Part shown: positions 41,235 to 52,200 of the stretch, piece by piece
Layout of the letters: every line of letters starts with the position of its first letter
Position numbering within the stretch: the stretch's first letter is position 1
Source of the DNA: a virus
Length of the DNA: 64,000 bases
IMG/VR virus record: IMGVR_UViG_3300023174_000104
Span: 1-64,000 of that record
Strand: one strand, 5' to 3'
Notes under the pieces: generated by a model
What the model was told of the DNA's origin: nothing
Databases searched by the model: none
The model's input: the letters and a program-made list of their open reading frames with translations, nothing else
Position numbers and translations under genes: made by a program

Positions 41235-43370
41235 ATGGCAGTATCACAATCACAAATTGTTGACTTATTATATAAACAGGCATTCGGTGTTACAAAAACC
41301 GATACGGCTACTAATAAGAGTCCTAGTAACGAAAATATTCCTAGTCCTCTTTTAATACGTGGTGATACAATTTGGACACAATCAGATCAAATCCCATCAA
41401 CCGCAACAGCAACTGCAGGTATTGTTCAGGCATATACTGGCGCAAATGCAATAGAATGTATTGCAGATAATACAACTGTTCCAATTGGTGGAATATATCC
41501 AACATGGCTAACCGAATTAACATATTGGATTCCTTCAGAATTTGGCGCTACCTATACAGTACAAGTTTGGGTTGATAATCCAGGAGTTGCTAATCCAACT
41601 TTAACTGGTACACAGATTTTTGCAGCCGGCTCTGGTGGTACAGGACAATATTATTATAATTATCAATCAGGAGTATTAAACTTTATTGGTGAAACAATAC
41701 CGGCGTCGTTGACTTCTGGTAAAGTATTATACATTGTTGGTTATAGATATATAGGCGAAGTTGGTGTAACAAACTTACCTAATAATACTACTATAGGTAA
41801 TTTGAATTTTACCGGTACTACGATAAGTAGTACAACTGCAAATGGCAATATTATTATTGCTCCAAATGGTACTGGAACAGTACAAATTAGTTCTGCAGTA
41901 ACATCTAATGGTAATATTACTGCAACCTTTTTTATTGGAAACGGTAGTCAATTAACTGGAGTAGCGGCTAGCAATGCGGCAACTTCAGGTACAGTAACTG
42001 ATAATGCACAACCAAACATCACATCAGTTGGCACATTAATTTCATTAAATGTTTCTAGTAATGTTACTGCTAGTAATTTTATAGGTGCATTAGCTAATGG
42101 AAATAGTAATGTAAATATACCTAATATTAATGGCAATATTAATTTAACCGCAGTAGGCAATACTACTATGGTAGTTACAGGTACTGGTGTTAATGTAGAA
42201 GGTACTTTAACTACTACAGGAAGTCTTACTTTAATTGGTAGCAATGTAACTGGCGCTAATGTTGTTTTTGCTAACACTGTTTCTGCCAATTTATTAGCAA
42301 CAACATCAAATGTTTCAAGTAATAGTATTACAAATAATTTAACTGTTAATTTGGCACTTAGTGGTAATACTGCTAACTTCACTGGTAATATAATAACATT
42401 AAATGCAAATTTAGGTAATGCAGCCTCTGCTAATTATTTTATTGGAAACGGTAGTTTATTAACAGGAGTAGCAGCCAGTAATGCAGTAAGTGCGGGTACG
42501 GTAACTAATAATTCTCAACCTAATATTACTAGTGTTGGTACATTAATTTCATTAGATATTTCTGGTAATCTTACTGCAGGCAATGCTAATTTAGGTAACC
42601 TAATAACAGCTAACTTCTTCAGTGGGTCGGGCAATTTATTAAGCAATATTCAGGGAAGTAATGTTACCGGTAATGTAACTAGTGCAGTTACAGCTAATTT
42701 TGCTAACTACGCAGGTAATGTAACTTTAGCGGCCCAATCAAATATTACAAGTGTTGGAACATTAACAAGTTTATCAGTAACTGGTAACATCAGTACCGGG
42801 AATGCTAACTTAGGTAACCTTGCAACAGCTAACTTCTTTAGTGGATCCGGTAATAACTTAAGTAATATTCAAGGAAGTAATGTCACTGGTCAAGTAGGTA
42901 ACGCATTAGTAGCTAGTACAGTGTATACAAATGCTCAACCAAACATTACAAGTACAGGTACATTAACAGGTTTAACTGTATCAGGACATTTAACAGCAAA
43001 CACATTCCAGATGGGATATGGAATATATGCATTTTATTCTACATCTGTATATTTTGCTACAACAGCTAGTACATCTGCTAATCAATTATTATGGGATTAT
43101 CCTGTGGCAGACTTGTCTGCTATTGATTTTACCATTATTGCAACAGATAATGTAGGTGCTTCTAGACAATCATGTAAGATATCAGCCGCCATATTAGGTA
43201 CAACTGTTACATATAACGAATATGGTGGATTGTTTATAAACGGTGGGGTGGGCAGTTTTAGTGTAATATATAATGGAAGTGGGCCAACACCAACTTTAGA
43301 GTTGGTAGTAACTCCGGATTCTTCAAATCTAACAGAATATAATATGCTAATTTCTAAGTATTTGGTGTGA
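41235..43370 (+). CDS. Repetitive tail fibre 2
   Basis: A 711-residue fibre starting 2 nt after fibre 1 (TAACTAATT before ATG). The N-terminal ~180 residues are not repetitive: MAVSQSQIVDLLYKQAFGVT, then a tryptophan/tyrosine-rich part around YIGEVGVTNLPNNTTIGNL. A GN-rich repeat region follows, with NIQGSNVTGQVGNALVASTV-type units shared with fibres 3 and 4. The last ~110 residues form a separate strand-rich end (LSAIDFTIIATDNVGASRQS, VTYNEYGGLFINGG). Its C-terminal end domain resembles the one that ends fibre 3. The protein is probably part of the same adhesive assembly as fibres 1, 3 and 4. Confidence 0.78.
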   Translation: MAVSQSQIVDLLYKQAFGVTKTDTATNKSPSNENIPSPLLIRGDTIWTQSDQIPSTATATAGIVQAYTGANAIECIADNTTVPIGGIYPTWLTELTYWIPSEFGATYTVQVWVDNPGVANPTLTGTQIFAAGSGGTGQYYYNYQSGVLNFIGETIPASLTSGKVLYIVGYRYIGEVGVTNLPNNTTIGNLNFTGTTISSTTANGNIIIAPNGTGTVQISSAVTSNGNITATFFIGNGSQLTGVAASNAATSGTVTDNAQPNITSVGTLISLNVSSNVTASNFIGALANGNSNVNIPNINGNINLTAVGNTTMVVTGTGVNVEGTLTTTGSLTLIGSNVTGANVVFANTVSANLLATTSNVSSNSITNNLTVNLALSGNTANFTGNIITLNANLGNAASANYFIGNGSLLTGVAASNAVSAGTVTNNSQPNITSVGTLISLDISGNLTAGNANLGNLITANFFSGSGNLLSNIQGSNVTGNVTSAVTANFANYAGNVTLAAQSNITSVGTLTSLSVTGNISTGNANLGNLATANFFSGSGNNLSNIQGSNVTGQVGNALVASTVYTNAQPNITSTGTLTGLTVSGHLTANTFQMGYGIYAFYSTSVYFATTASTSANQLLWDYPVADLSAIDFTIIATDNVGASRQSCKISAAILGTTVTYNEYGGLFINGGVGSFSVIYNGSGPTPTLELVVTPDSSNLTEYNMLISKYLV

Positions 43371-43396
43371 TATACCAATACATAAATTACGAAAAA

Positions 43397-43410
43397 GATA
43401 AATATAAATA
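43397..43410 (+). promoter_or_regulatory. Tandem overlapping late promoters (GATAAATA and TATAAATA)
   Basis: GATAAATA (43397-43404) overlaps TATAAATA (43403-43410), 15 nt before the ATG at 43426. ATAAGGAC provides a ribosome site. Confidence 0.6.
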
Positions 43411-43425
43411 TAAGGACACAACAAA

Positions 43426-46400
43426 ATGGCAATTAAAGCACTAAACTCAGTAGCTGGCTTCTCAGTAGGTGAAGTACCAGCAAATATTATATTAGCAAAC
43501 GGTGACATAACATCTAATAATGGCACGTTTACGGCAAACATTTCGGCAGGAAATGTATTAACCAATAATCTCTTATATGCTAATGGTAATCCATGGGATA
43601 TTGGTGGTATTCCAGGTGGCTCAAATACCCAGATTCAGTTTAATGATGCTGGTGAATTTGGCGGTAGTGCTAACTTTACCTTTAATCAGTCAACTAATGT
43701 ATTGACTGTTACTGGTAATATTGCCGGTACGAATGTCAATGCTGGTAACTTGTTAACTGCTAATTATGTAACAGGTACCTTAACAACAGCCGCACAGCCA
43801 AATATTACAAGTGTTGGAACTTTAACTGGTTTAACAGTTAGTGATGGTAACGTTAGTAATACCATAATTGCATATGGTAATGGTACTCTTGCTGTGTCCG
43901 GCAACATTACTGCTAATAACTTTGTTGGTAATATTAGTGGTAACATTTCAGGTAATATTGTCATTCCTGGTTCAAATACAGGTGTTGTGTTTAATGACAA
44001 TGGTAATGCTAATACAAGCACCGCATTTACCTTTAACAAGGCAAGTAATTTAGTTACTATTACATCTAATGCTAACGTCGGTAATTTGATATCAGGTGGA
44101 GTTGTGTCCGCAACTGGTAACGTGTCCGGTGCTAATTTAACAACAGGCGGTGTATTAAGTGTAACAGGTAATGCTAACGTTGGTAACTTAGGTACAGGTG
44201 GTTTGATAGTTGCAAGTGGCAACATTGATGGTGGAAATTTAAATACGGGCGGAGCACTAAGTGTAACAGGTAATGCTAACGTTGGTAACTTAGGAACTGC
44301 AGGTTTAGTTACTGCAACCGGCAACGTAAGTGGTGGTAATTTAACTACCACTGGTTTAGTATCTGCAACCGGCAACGTAAGTGGTGGTAATTTAACTACA
44401 GGTGGCGTAGTACAAGCAACAGGCAATGTTAATGGTGCCAACTTTAATACACTTGGTACTGCTAATATAGGTGATCTAAAGATTTCAGGTAATGTTGAAG
44501 GTAATTTAATACCCAAAACATCTAACACATATAATTTAGGTAATAGTACATATTACTGGAAAGATTTGTTCTTATCCGGCACTACTATTACGCTAGGTGA
44601 TCAAACAATTTCTTCAAATGCAAATGGTGTTATCTTATCAAATACAACATTCATAAGTACATTAAATGCATCAGGTAATGCTAATGTTGGTAATTTAGGT
44701 ACTGCAGGTTCGATTACTGCAACAGGCAATGTAAGTGGTGGTAATTTAACTACTACTGGTGTAGTATCTGCAACTGGTAATGTATCTGGTGGTAACTTAA
44801 CAACAGCCGGTGTACTAAGTGTAACAGGTAATGCTAACGTTGGTAATTTAGGTACAGCTGGTCTAATAGTTGCAACTGGTAATATTGATGGTGGTAACTT
44901 AAATACTGGTGGAATAGTATCCGCATCTGGCAACATAGTTTCTAATGCAAACGTTGTTACAGATTTGATTGTTGGTAGAACAAGTAGTGTAACAATTACC
45001 GCAACTGGTTCTAATCAAAATATTAATTTGACTCCAACAGGTACTGGTACAGTTAACGTTGGTAATTTTATTATATCTAACGTACAAACTCCATTATCAG
45101 ATTTTGATGCCGCAACAAAGAAATACGTAGATGACGTTGCTCAAGGTCTAAACGTACACGATGCAGCATTGGCAGCAACAACTAATACACTTGCTATATT
45201 GACTGGCGGTACTATCACATATAATAATGGTACAGCAGGCGTTGGTGCAACATTGACACTATCAGGTTCACCAACTAAGAATTTCACAAGTGCAAATACT
45301 TTTGATGGTAATGTCACCGCAGTGACAACTAGTCGTATTCTTGTTAAGAGCGAAACAAATGCGGCATATAACGGTGTTTACGTTGTTACAAGTTCAACTG
45401 TTCTAACAAGAGCAAGTGATTACAATACTGTTCCGGAAGTTGAAGCAGGTGACTTCATATTCGTACAAGACGGTACTACATACAATGACTCAGGTTGGGT
45501 ACAGACATCATCAGTAACTACTATTGGTACTGATCCAATATTGTTCACTCAATTCTCAGGCGCCGGTACATATACAGCAGGCACCGGTTTAGCATTAAAT
45601 GGTACTGAATTCAGTATTGCTAACACAACTGTTACTGCAGGTGCATATGGTAACGGTGATTATAATGCTACATTTACTGTTAATAGTCAAGGTCAATTAA
45701 CAGCGGCTGCTAACGTAGCAATTACTGCTAACGCAGCCAACTTAACAGGTACCACCCTTGCTTCAACAATAGTAACTTCAAGTTTAACAAGTGTTGGTAC
45801 ATTAGGCTCATTGGCAGTTACAGCAAATGTAACTGCTGGTAATGTATATGCTAATAGCGGAACAATTGGTGCAAGTTTATTAACTGGTACACTAACTACT
45901 GCGGCTCAGCCAAATATTACAAGTGTTGGCTCATTAAGTTCATTAACAGTAGCAGGTACAAGTAACTTAGGTCCTGTTGGTAATGTAACTATTACAGGTG
46001 GATCAAGTGGACAAGTTTTAAGTACAAATGGTTCAGGTGGTTTATCATTTATAACAATAAATTCATCTGGTATATCAAATGGTACAAGTAATGTAAGTAT
46101 TCCAGTATCTAATGGCAATGTTAACATGTCTGTTGGCGGAAACGCTAATGTATTGGTTGTTACAGGTACCGGAGTTAACGTAGCAGGTAATTTAAATGCT
46201 ACCGGAAATGTTAGTTTAGGTGGAGGTTCGGGTGGTAATTTAAGTGGTGCTAATAATATTAGTGCAAACACATTCACTGGTACACTTACAACAAATGCTC
46301 AACCAAATATCACAAGTGTTGGTACATTAACAAGTTTAGCAGTAACAGGTAACATTAGTTCAGGTAATGCTAATTTAGGTAATTTAGTAACAGCTAATTT

Positions 46401-48495
46401 CTTTAGCGGTTCTGGTAATAACTTAAGTAATATTCAAGGTGGTAACGTTTCTGGCCAAGTAGGTAACGCACTAGTGGCAGGTACAGTATATACAAATGCT
46501 CAACCAAATATTACAAGTGTTGGTACATTAGCTAATTTAACAGTAGGTGGTACAAGCAATTTAGGTCCAGTCGGTAATGTAACTATTACCGGTGGTTCAA
46601 GTGGACAAGTTTTAAGTACAAATGGTTCAGGTGGATTATCATTTATTACTATCGGTACAGCCGGTGTATCAAATGGTAATAGTAATGTTAGTATTGCAAC
46701 TGCCGGCGGTAATGTAACAACCAGTGTAGCTGGCAATGCTAACGTATTAGTTGTTACTGGCACAGGAATATTAGTTAACGGTAACGGAAATGTTACTGGT
46801 AATCTAACAGCAGGTAATATCATTGCAGGCGGAGGTTCTGGTGGTAATATTACTGGTGCAAACTTAGTTTCTGCTAACTTCTTCACTGGTACATTAACAA
46901 CAGCCGCACAGCCAAATATCACAAGTGTCGGTACATTAACAAGTTTAGCAGTAACTGGCAATATCAGTTCAGGTAATGCTAATTTAGGTAACTTAGTTAC
47001 AGCTAACTTCTTTAGTGGTTCTGGTAATAATTTAAGTAATATTCAAGGTGCTAACGTTACTGGCACAGTAGCAAGCGCATCAACTGCAGTAACAGTAACT
47101 GCAAATGCTCAACCTAATATTACAAGTACAGGTACACTAACAAGTTTAGGCGTATCAGGTGCAGTAACAGCAAGCACATTAGTTTCTAACGTTGCAACCG
47201 GCACTGCTCCATTAACAGTAACAAGTACAACACGTGTTTCTAACTTAAACGTTGCATATGCTAACGTAGCAGATAATATTAATGTAGCAGCCGGAACAGG
47301 AAATAATTTCCTTATATTTGCAAATGCAGCAACAGGTAATGTATCAGAATTAACAAGTACAGGATTAACTGCTAACTTATCTAATAATTCTATCACAGCA
47401 ACTACATTTGTTGGTACATTGGCTGGTTCATTAGCTAATGGTAATAGTAATGTTAACATACCAAATGCAAATGGTAATATTAATCTAACTGCTGTAGGAA
47501 ATACAACATTAGTAGTTACAGGCACTGGCGCAAATATTGAAGGAACATTAAATGTAACCGGTAATGCAGTTGTTGGAAATCTAACAACAGGTGGAGCTGG
47601 TGGTAACATTTCGGGTGCTAATAACATTAGTGCTAACACATTCACTGGTACATTAACAACAGCCGCACAGCCAAATATTACAAGTGTTGGTACATTAACA
47701 AGTTTGGCGGTAACAGGTAATGTTACTGCTGGTAATGCTAATGTAACTGGTCAATTAATTTCTACTGTTTCAACAGGTACTGCACCGTTTGTAGTTACAT
47801 CAACTACAACTGTTGCTAACTTGTCAGTAGCTACCGCAACAACAGCCGGATCTGCAACAACAGCTGGCACAGTAACAACAAATGCTCAACCTAACATCAC
47901 TAGTGTTGGTACATTAACAAGTTTAGCTGTGACAGGTAATGTTACTGCTGGTAATTTAATAGGTGTGTTTGCTAATGGTAATAGTAGCATTTCTATTCCA
48001 TCAGCTAATGGTAATATTAATATTTCAGCAGGTGGAACACCGAATGAATTAGTAATCACTAGTACAGGAGTTAATGTAGCCGGTACATTAAATGCTACAG
48101 GTAACATTAATGGTGGTAATGTAATTACAACCGGTGTTGCGGTCGCTAATTCGGGCGTCCAGATTAGTAACTCTGCTGTTTATTTTGCTAATGTTACTAC
48201 ATCTTCAACTACACCAAACCAAACAATTGCAACAATTGCATTAACTAGTTCTTATATAACAGGAGTAGAATATTTAGTTAAAGGGGTAGATGCTGCCGGT
48301 GCTAAATACAGTGTAGCTACAGTTGTATCAGTTACTAATGGAACCATATCAGATTATTCTACTTTTGCAACAGTCAATATAGGAGGATCAACTGGGTCAT
48401 TATCAGTTAACATATCAGGAAGTAATATTGCGTTGCAAGTTACCCCTGCAAGTAGTAACTCAACTGTATGGACTACCCAATTTAGAGTCATTTAA
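43426..48495 (+). CDS. Giant repetitive tail fibre 3
   Basis: A 1689-residue fibre. The start MAIKALNSVAGFSVGEVPAN matches the start type of fibre 4. Residues about 60-540 hold GN-rich repeats (GNANVGNLGTAGLVTATGNV). A cassette at about 555-725 (DAATKKYVDDVAQGLNVHDA onward) is shared with fibres 1 and 4. Then come repeats with AAQPNITSVGTLTSLAVTGN. A longer segment shared with fibre 4 lies at about 1265-1320 (RVSNLNVAYANVADNINVAA). The end (about 1580-1689) is strand-rich, with TPNQTIATIALTSSYITGVE, similar to the end of fibre 2. It is followed by an inserted HNH gene, then fibre 4, with no promoter seen in between. Confidence 0.8.
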   Translation: MAIKALNSVAGFSVGEVPANIILANGDITSNNGTFTANISAGNVLTNNLLYANGNPWDIGGIPGGSNTQIQFNDAGEFGGSANFTFNQSTNVLTVTGNIAGTNVNAGNLLTANYVTGTLTTAAQPNITSVGTLTGLTVSDGNVSNTIIAYGNGTLAVSGNITANNFVGNISGNISGNIVIPGSNTGVVFNDNGNANTSTAFTFNKASNLVTITSNANVGNLISGGVVSATGNVSGANLTTGGVLSVTGNANVGNLGTGGLIVASGNIDGGNLNTGGALSVTGNANVGNLGTAGLVTATGNVSGGNLTTTGLVSATGNVSGGNLTTGGVVQATGNVNGANFNTLGTANIGDLKISGNVEGNLIPKTSNTYNLGNSTYYWKDLFLSGTTITLGDQTISSNANGVILSNTTFISTLNASGNANVGNLGTAGSITATGNVSGGNLTTTGVVSATGNVSGGNLTTAGVLSVTGNANVGNLGTAGLIVATGNIDGGNLNTGGIVSASGNIVSNANVVTDLIVGRTSSVTITATGSNQNINLTPTGTGTVNVGNFIISNVQTPLSDFDAATKKYVDDVAQGLNVHDAALAATTNTLAILTGGTITYNNGTAGVGATLTLSGSPTKNFTSANTFDGNVTAVTTSRILVKSETNAAYNGVYVVTSSTVLTRASDYNTVPEVEAGDFIFVQDGTTYNDSGWVQTSSVTTIGTDPILFTQFSGAGTYTAGTGLALNGTEFSIANTTVTAGAYGNGDYNATFTVNSQGQLTAAANVAITANAANLTGTTLASTIVTSSLTSVGTLGSLAVTANVTAGNVYANSGTIGASLLTGTLTTAAQPNITSVGSLSSLTVAGTSNLGPVGNVTITGGSSGQVLSTNGSGGLSFITINSSGISNGTSNVSIPVSNGNVNMSVGGNANVLVVTGTGVNVAGNLNATGNVSLGGGSGGNLSGANNISANTFTGTLTTNAQPNITSVGTLTSLAVTGNISSGNANLGNLVTANFFSGSGNNLSNIQGGNVSGQVGNALVAGTVYTNAQPNITSVGTLANLTVGGTSNLGPVGNVTITGGSSGQVLSTNGSGGLSFITIGTAGVSNGNSNVSIATAGGNVTTSVAGNANVLVVTGTGILVNGNGNVTGNLTAGNIIAGGGSGGNITGANLVSANFFTGTLTTAAQPNITSVGTLTSLAVTGNISSGNANLGNLVTANFFSGSGNNLSNIQGANVTGTVASASTAVTVTANAQPNITSTGTLTSLGVSGAVTASTLVSNVATGTAPLTVTSTTRVSNLNVAYANVADNINVAAGTGNNFLIFANAATGNVSELTSTGLTANLSNNSITATTFVGTLAGSLANGNSNVNIPNANGNINLTAVGNTTLVVTGTGANIEGTLNVTGNAVVGNLTTGGAGGNISGANNISANTFTGTLTTAAQPNITSVGTLTSLAVTGNVTAGNANVTGQLISTVSTGTAPFVVTSTTTVANLSVATATTAGSATTAGTVTTNAQPNITSVGTLTSLAVTGNVTAGNLIGVFANGNSSISIPSANGNINISAGGTPNELVITSTGVNVAGTLNATGNINGGNVITTGVAVANSGVQISNSAVYFANVTTSSTTPNQTIATIALTSSYITGVEYLVKGVDAAGAKYSVATVVSVTNGTISDYSTFATVNIGGSTGSLSVNISGSNIALQVTPASSNSTVWTTQFRVI

Positions 48496-48511
48496 GGATA
48501 TACACAAAGAG

Positions 48512-49204
48512 ATGCAACATTATAGAAAAATTTGGGAAAGTATTAATGGTCCTATACCAATTGATGAGTTTGGTAGAACATACGAAATTCATCATATTGA
48601 CGGTAACCATAAAAATAATTCCGTTGACAACTTACAGTGTATTTCAATAAAAGAGCACTATGATATTCATTATTCTCAAGGAGATTTAGGTGCATGTTAC
48701 CTAATAGGTGTTAGAATGCAAATGACCACATCAGAACTATCAACTTTGTCGTCTTTGGTTCAACAAGAAAAAATAAAGAATAAAACTCATGCTTTTTTAC
48801 GAAAAGATTTTCAAAAAAATATGCAAAATAAACGTGTTGCAGATGGTGTACATCCGTGGCAAAATTCAGAATTGCAAAAAAAGAAAGCATTAATGAGGGT
48901 TAAAAATGGAACGCATCCTTGGTTGGGATCAGAGTTTGCTAAAAAAAATAATTTAAAAAGAATAAAAGATAACACTCATAATTTTTTAGGAGATACTAAT
49001 CCAGGAAAACTGAATTTTGAAGCAGGCACTAGTCATATCAATAATAAAGAATGGCAAAAGGAAAAAGCAAAAAAACAAATTGAGAAGGGTACACATAACT
49101 CACAAGTTAAGTGGGTTTGTTCTAAATGTAATAAAGAAGGTAAAGGCTCAGGTGCTTTTTCTAGATTTCACGGTAATAACTGTAAATCTCTAGTGGTAGC
49201 GTAA
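48512..49204 (+). CDS. HNH homing endonuclease 5, with C2HC finger
   Basis: The best start, MQHYRKIWESINGPIPIDEF at 48512, gives 230 residues; earlier in-frame codons overlap the fibre 3 end. The HNH core is YEIHHIDGNHKNNSVDNLQ, then KEHYDIHYSQGDLGACY, the same family as HNH 1 and 3. The centre has repeated NGTHPW- and KNNLKRIKDNTHNF-like units, a reading of NUMOD-type repeats. The C-terminus has the finger CSKCN, then RFHGNNC. It sits 16 nt after fibre 3 and 14 nt before fibre 4, on their strand, with only AAAGAG near the ATG. Its insertion may separate two fibre genes that recombine often. Confidence 0.88.
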   Translation: MQHYRKIWESINGPIPIDEFGRTYEIHHIDGNHKNNSVDNLQCISIKEHYDIHYSQGDLGACYLIGVRMQMTTSELSTLSSLVQQEKIKNKTHAFLRKDFQKNMQNKRVADGVHPWQNSELQKKKALMRVKNGTHPWLGSEFAKKNNLKRIKDNTHNFLGDTNPGKLNFEAGTSHINNKEWQKEKAKKQIEKGTHNSQVKWVCSKCNKEGKGSGAFSRFHGNNCKSLVVA

Positions 49205-49218
49205 GCAGAAAGTAAAGA

Positions 49219-52200
49219 ATGGCAAAGAAACCCTTCATTTCGGTTGATGGTATCACCGTAGGTGAAGCCAACGCACTAGTGAACGTTATTTTATCCAATG
49301 GTGATATTACCACAAGTAATATTACTATTGGTAATAACGCTAACTTAGGCAATGTCGGTAATATTATTATTACCGGCGGTTCTTCCGGCTATGTATTAAG
49401 CACAAATGGATCAGGGAATCTTTCTTGGATAGCACAATCCGGTGGAGGTAGCACCAGCAATATTAGTAATGGCAATAGTAATGTAAATATTGCTACAGAA
49501 AATGGCAACATCACCATGAGTGCTGTTGGCAATGCTAATATCGTAGTAGTTACCGGTACTGGAGCAAATATTACAGGAACATTAAATGTAACCGGTAATG
49601 CTACTGTTGGTAACATTATTACAGGTGCTGGATCAGGTGGTAATATCACCGGTGCAAATGTAATCTCTGCTAATACAGTTACAGCTAGCGGTAATATTAC
49701 TGCTGGTAATGCTAATTTAGGCAATGCAGTAACAGCTAATTTCTTTATTGGTAGTGGTGCTAATTTAACAAGTATAGCCGGAGCCAATGTTTCTGGTCAA
49801 GTAGGTAATGCATTAGTAGCAAGTACTGTATATACAAATGCACAACCTAATATTACTTCAGTTGGTACATTAACTAGTTTAAGTGTTTCTGGTACAGGAT
49901 CATTTGGTGCTAATGTTAATTTAAACAGTTTTAATATAACAAATCTTGCAACTCCAGTAGCAAGCACAGATGCCGCAACAAAACAATATGTTGATGATGT
50001 TGCTCAAGGCTTGAACGTACATGATAGTGTACAAGCCGCAACGCCAACAACACTAGCATCTATTACCGGTGGAACAATAACATATAATAACGGCTCTAGT
50101 GGAGTAGGTGCAAATCTAACTACTACTGGATCATTTAATTTAATAGATGGTGTAAATGTACAAACATCAGGTACACGTATTCTAGTCAAGAACGAAGCAA
50201 ACGCAGTATTCAATGGTATATATACTTGGAGTAACGCAACGGTAATTACACGTGCGGTTGACTATAATACTGTACCTGAAGTAGAAGCAGGTGATTTTGT
50301 ATTCTGCACAGGTGGCACACTATATGATAATACCGGTTGGGTACAAACAAGTACTGTTACTGCAATTGGTACTACTGGTAATAACATTGAATTCACTCAG
50401 TTTTCAGGAGCTGGTACATATCAAGCTGGTACGGGTTTAACATTAACAGGTAGTACCTTTAGTGTAAATGCTAGTCAAACTCAAGTTACTAGTGTAGGTA
50501 CATTGGGTAATTTAACTGTTAGCGGTAATGCAACAGTCGGTAATTTAGTTACTAGTGGTAGTGGTGGTACATTATCTAACATCAATGTTGTTTCAGCTAA
50601 TACATTTACTGCAAGTGGAAATATTACTGCTGGTAATGCTAATTTAGGTAACTCAGTAACAGCTAACTTTTTTACTGGTAATCTTTACGGAACAGCAAAT
50701 TTAGCAACATTTGCAACCACTGCAAATGCGGTAGCAGGATCTAATGTATCCGGTCAAGTAGGTAATGCATTAGTAGCGGGGACAGTTTATACTGCGGCAC
50801 AACCAAATATAACAAGTGTTGGTACATTAACTGGTTTAACAAGCACAGGTACAGTTAACTTAACTGGTGCAAGTAATGTTAGTTTAGGACCAGTTGGTAA
50901 TGTAAAAATCACAGGTGGTAGTAATGGACAGTACTTACAGACAGATGGAACCGGAACACTAAACTGGGTAAGTATTAGCTCAAGTGCTACATTAGCAAAT
51001 GGCAATAGTAATGTAAATATACCAGCCGCAAATGGCAATATCAACTTAACAGCAGTTGGTAATACAGTTATGGTAGTTACTGGTACTGGTGTTAATGTGG
51101 CCGGTACATTAAATATATCTGGCAATACAACAGTAAGTAATCTAATATCATCAGGTACCGGAGGTAATATTAGTAATGCTAATGTTATCTCAGCAAATAC
51201 ATTTATTGCTAGTGGTAATATCACTGCAACTAATATCAATACAACCGGTAGTGGTGGTAATATTGGTAATGCAAATGTTATCAGTGCAAATACGTTTATT
51301 GCGAGTGGTAATATCACAGCCGGTAATGCAAACTTAGGTAATGCAACTACTGCTAATTATTTCATTGGTAACTTTTATGGTACAGCCAACTCAGCTACAA
51401 CAGCGGGTACTGTAACAACAGCCGCACAACCAAATATTACTTCAGTTGGAACATTAAGTAGTTTATCAGTTACTGGTAACATCAGTTCAGGTAATGCTAA
51501 TTTAGGTAACTTAGTAACAGCTAACTTCTTTAGTGGTAATGGTAGTCTATTAACTGGTATTACAGTAAGTGCCGGTAATTCAATTGTAAATGGTAATAGC
51601 AATGTAAGTATTCCAGTCGCAAATGGAAATGTTAATATTAGTGCTGTAGGAAATGCAAACGTTTTAGTTATTACAGGCACTGGGGCAAACATTACAGGTA
51701 CAGCTAACATCAGCGGTAACTTAAGTGTAGGGAACATAGTAACTAGTGGCAGTGGTGGTAATATTACCGGTGGTAATGTTATTTCCGCTAATACATTTAT
51801 AGCTAGCGGTAATATAACAGCTAGTAATGCTAATTTAGGTAATGCGGTAACAGCTAACTATTTTATTGGTAACTTATATGGCACAGCTAATTTAGCTACA
51901 TTTGCAACTACTGCTAATAGTGTAGCAGGTGGTAATGTTTCTGGTCAAGTGGGTAATGCATTAGTAGCAAGTACTGTATATACAAATGCACAGCCAAACA
52001 TAACAAGTGTTGGTACATTAACTAGTTTAAGTGTATCCGGTACAGGATTATTTGGTGCTAATGTTAATTTAAATAGTTTTAACATCACTAATTTAGCTAC
52101 ACCGGTTGCAAGCACAGATGCCGCAACAAAACAATATGTTGATGACGTTGCTCAAGGACTAAACATACATGATGCAGTAGCAGCCGCGACACCAACAACA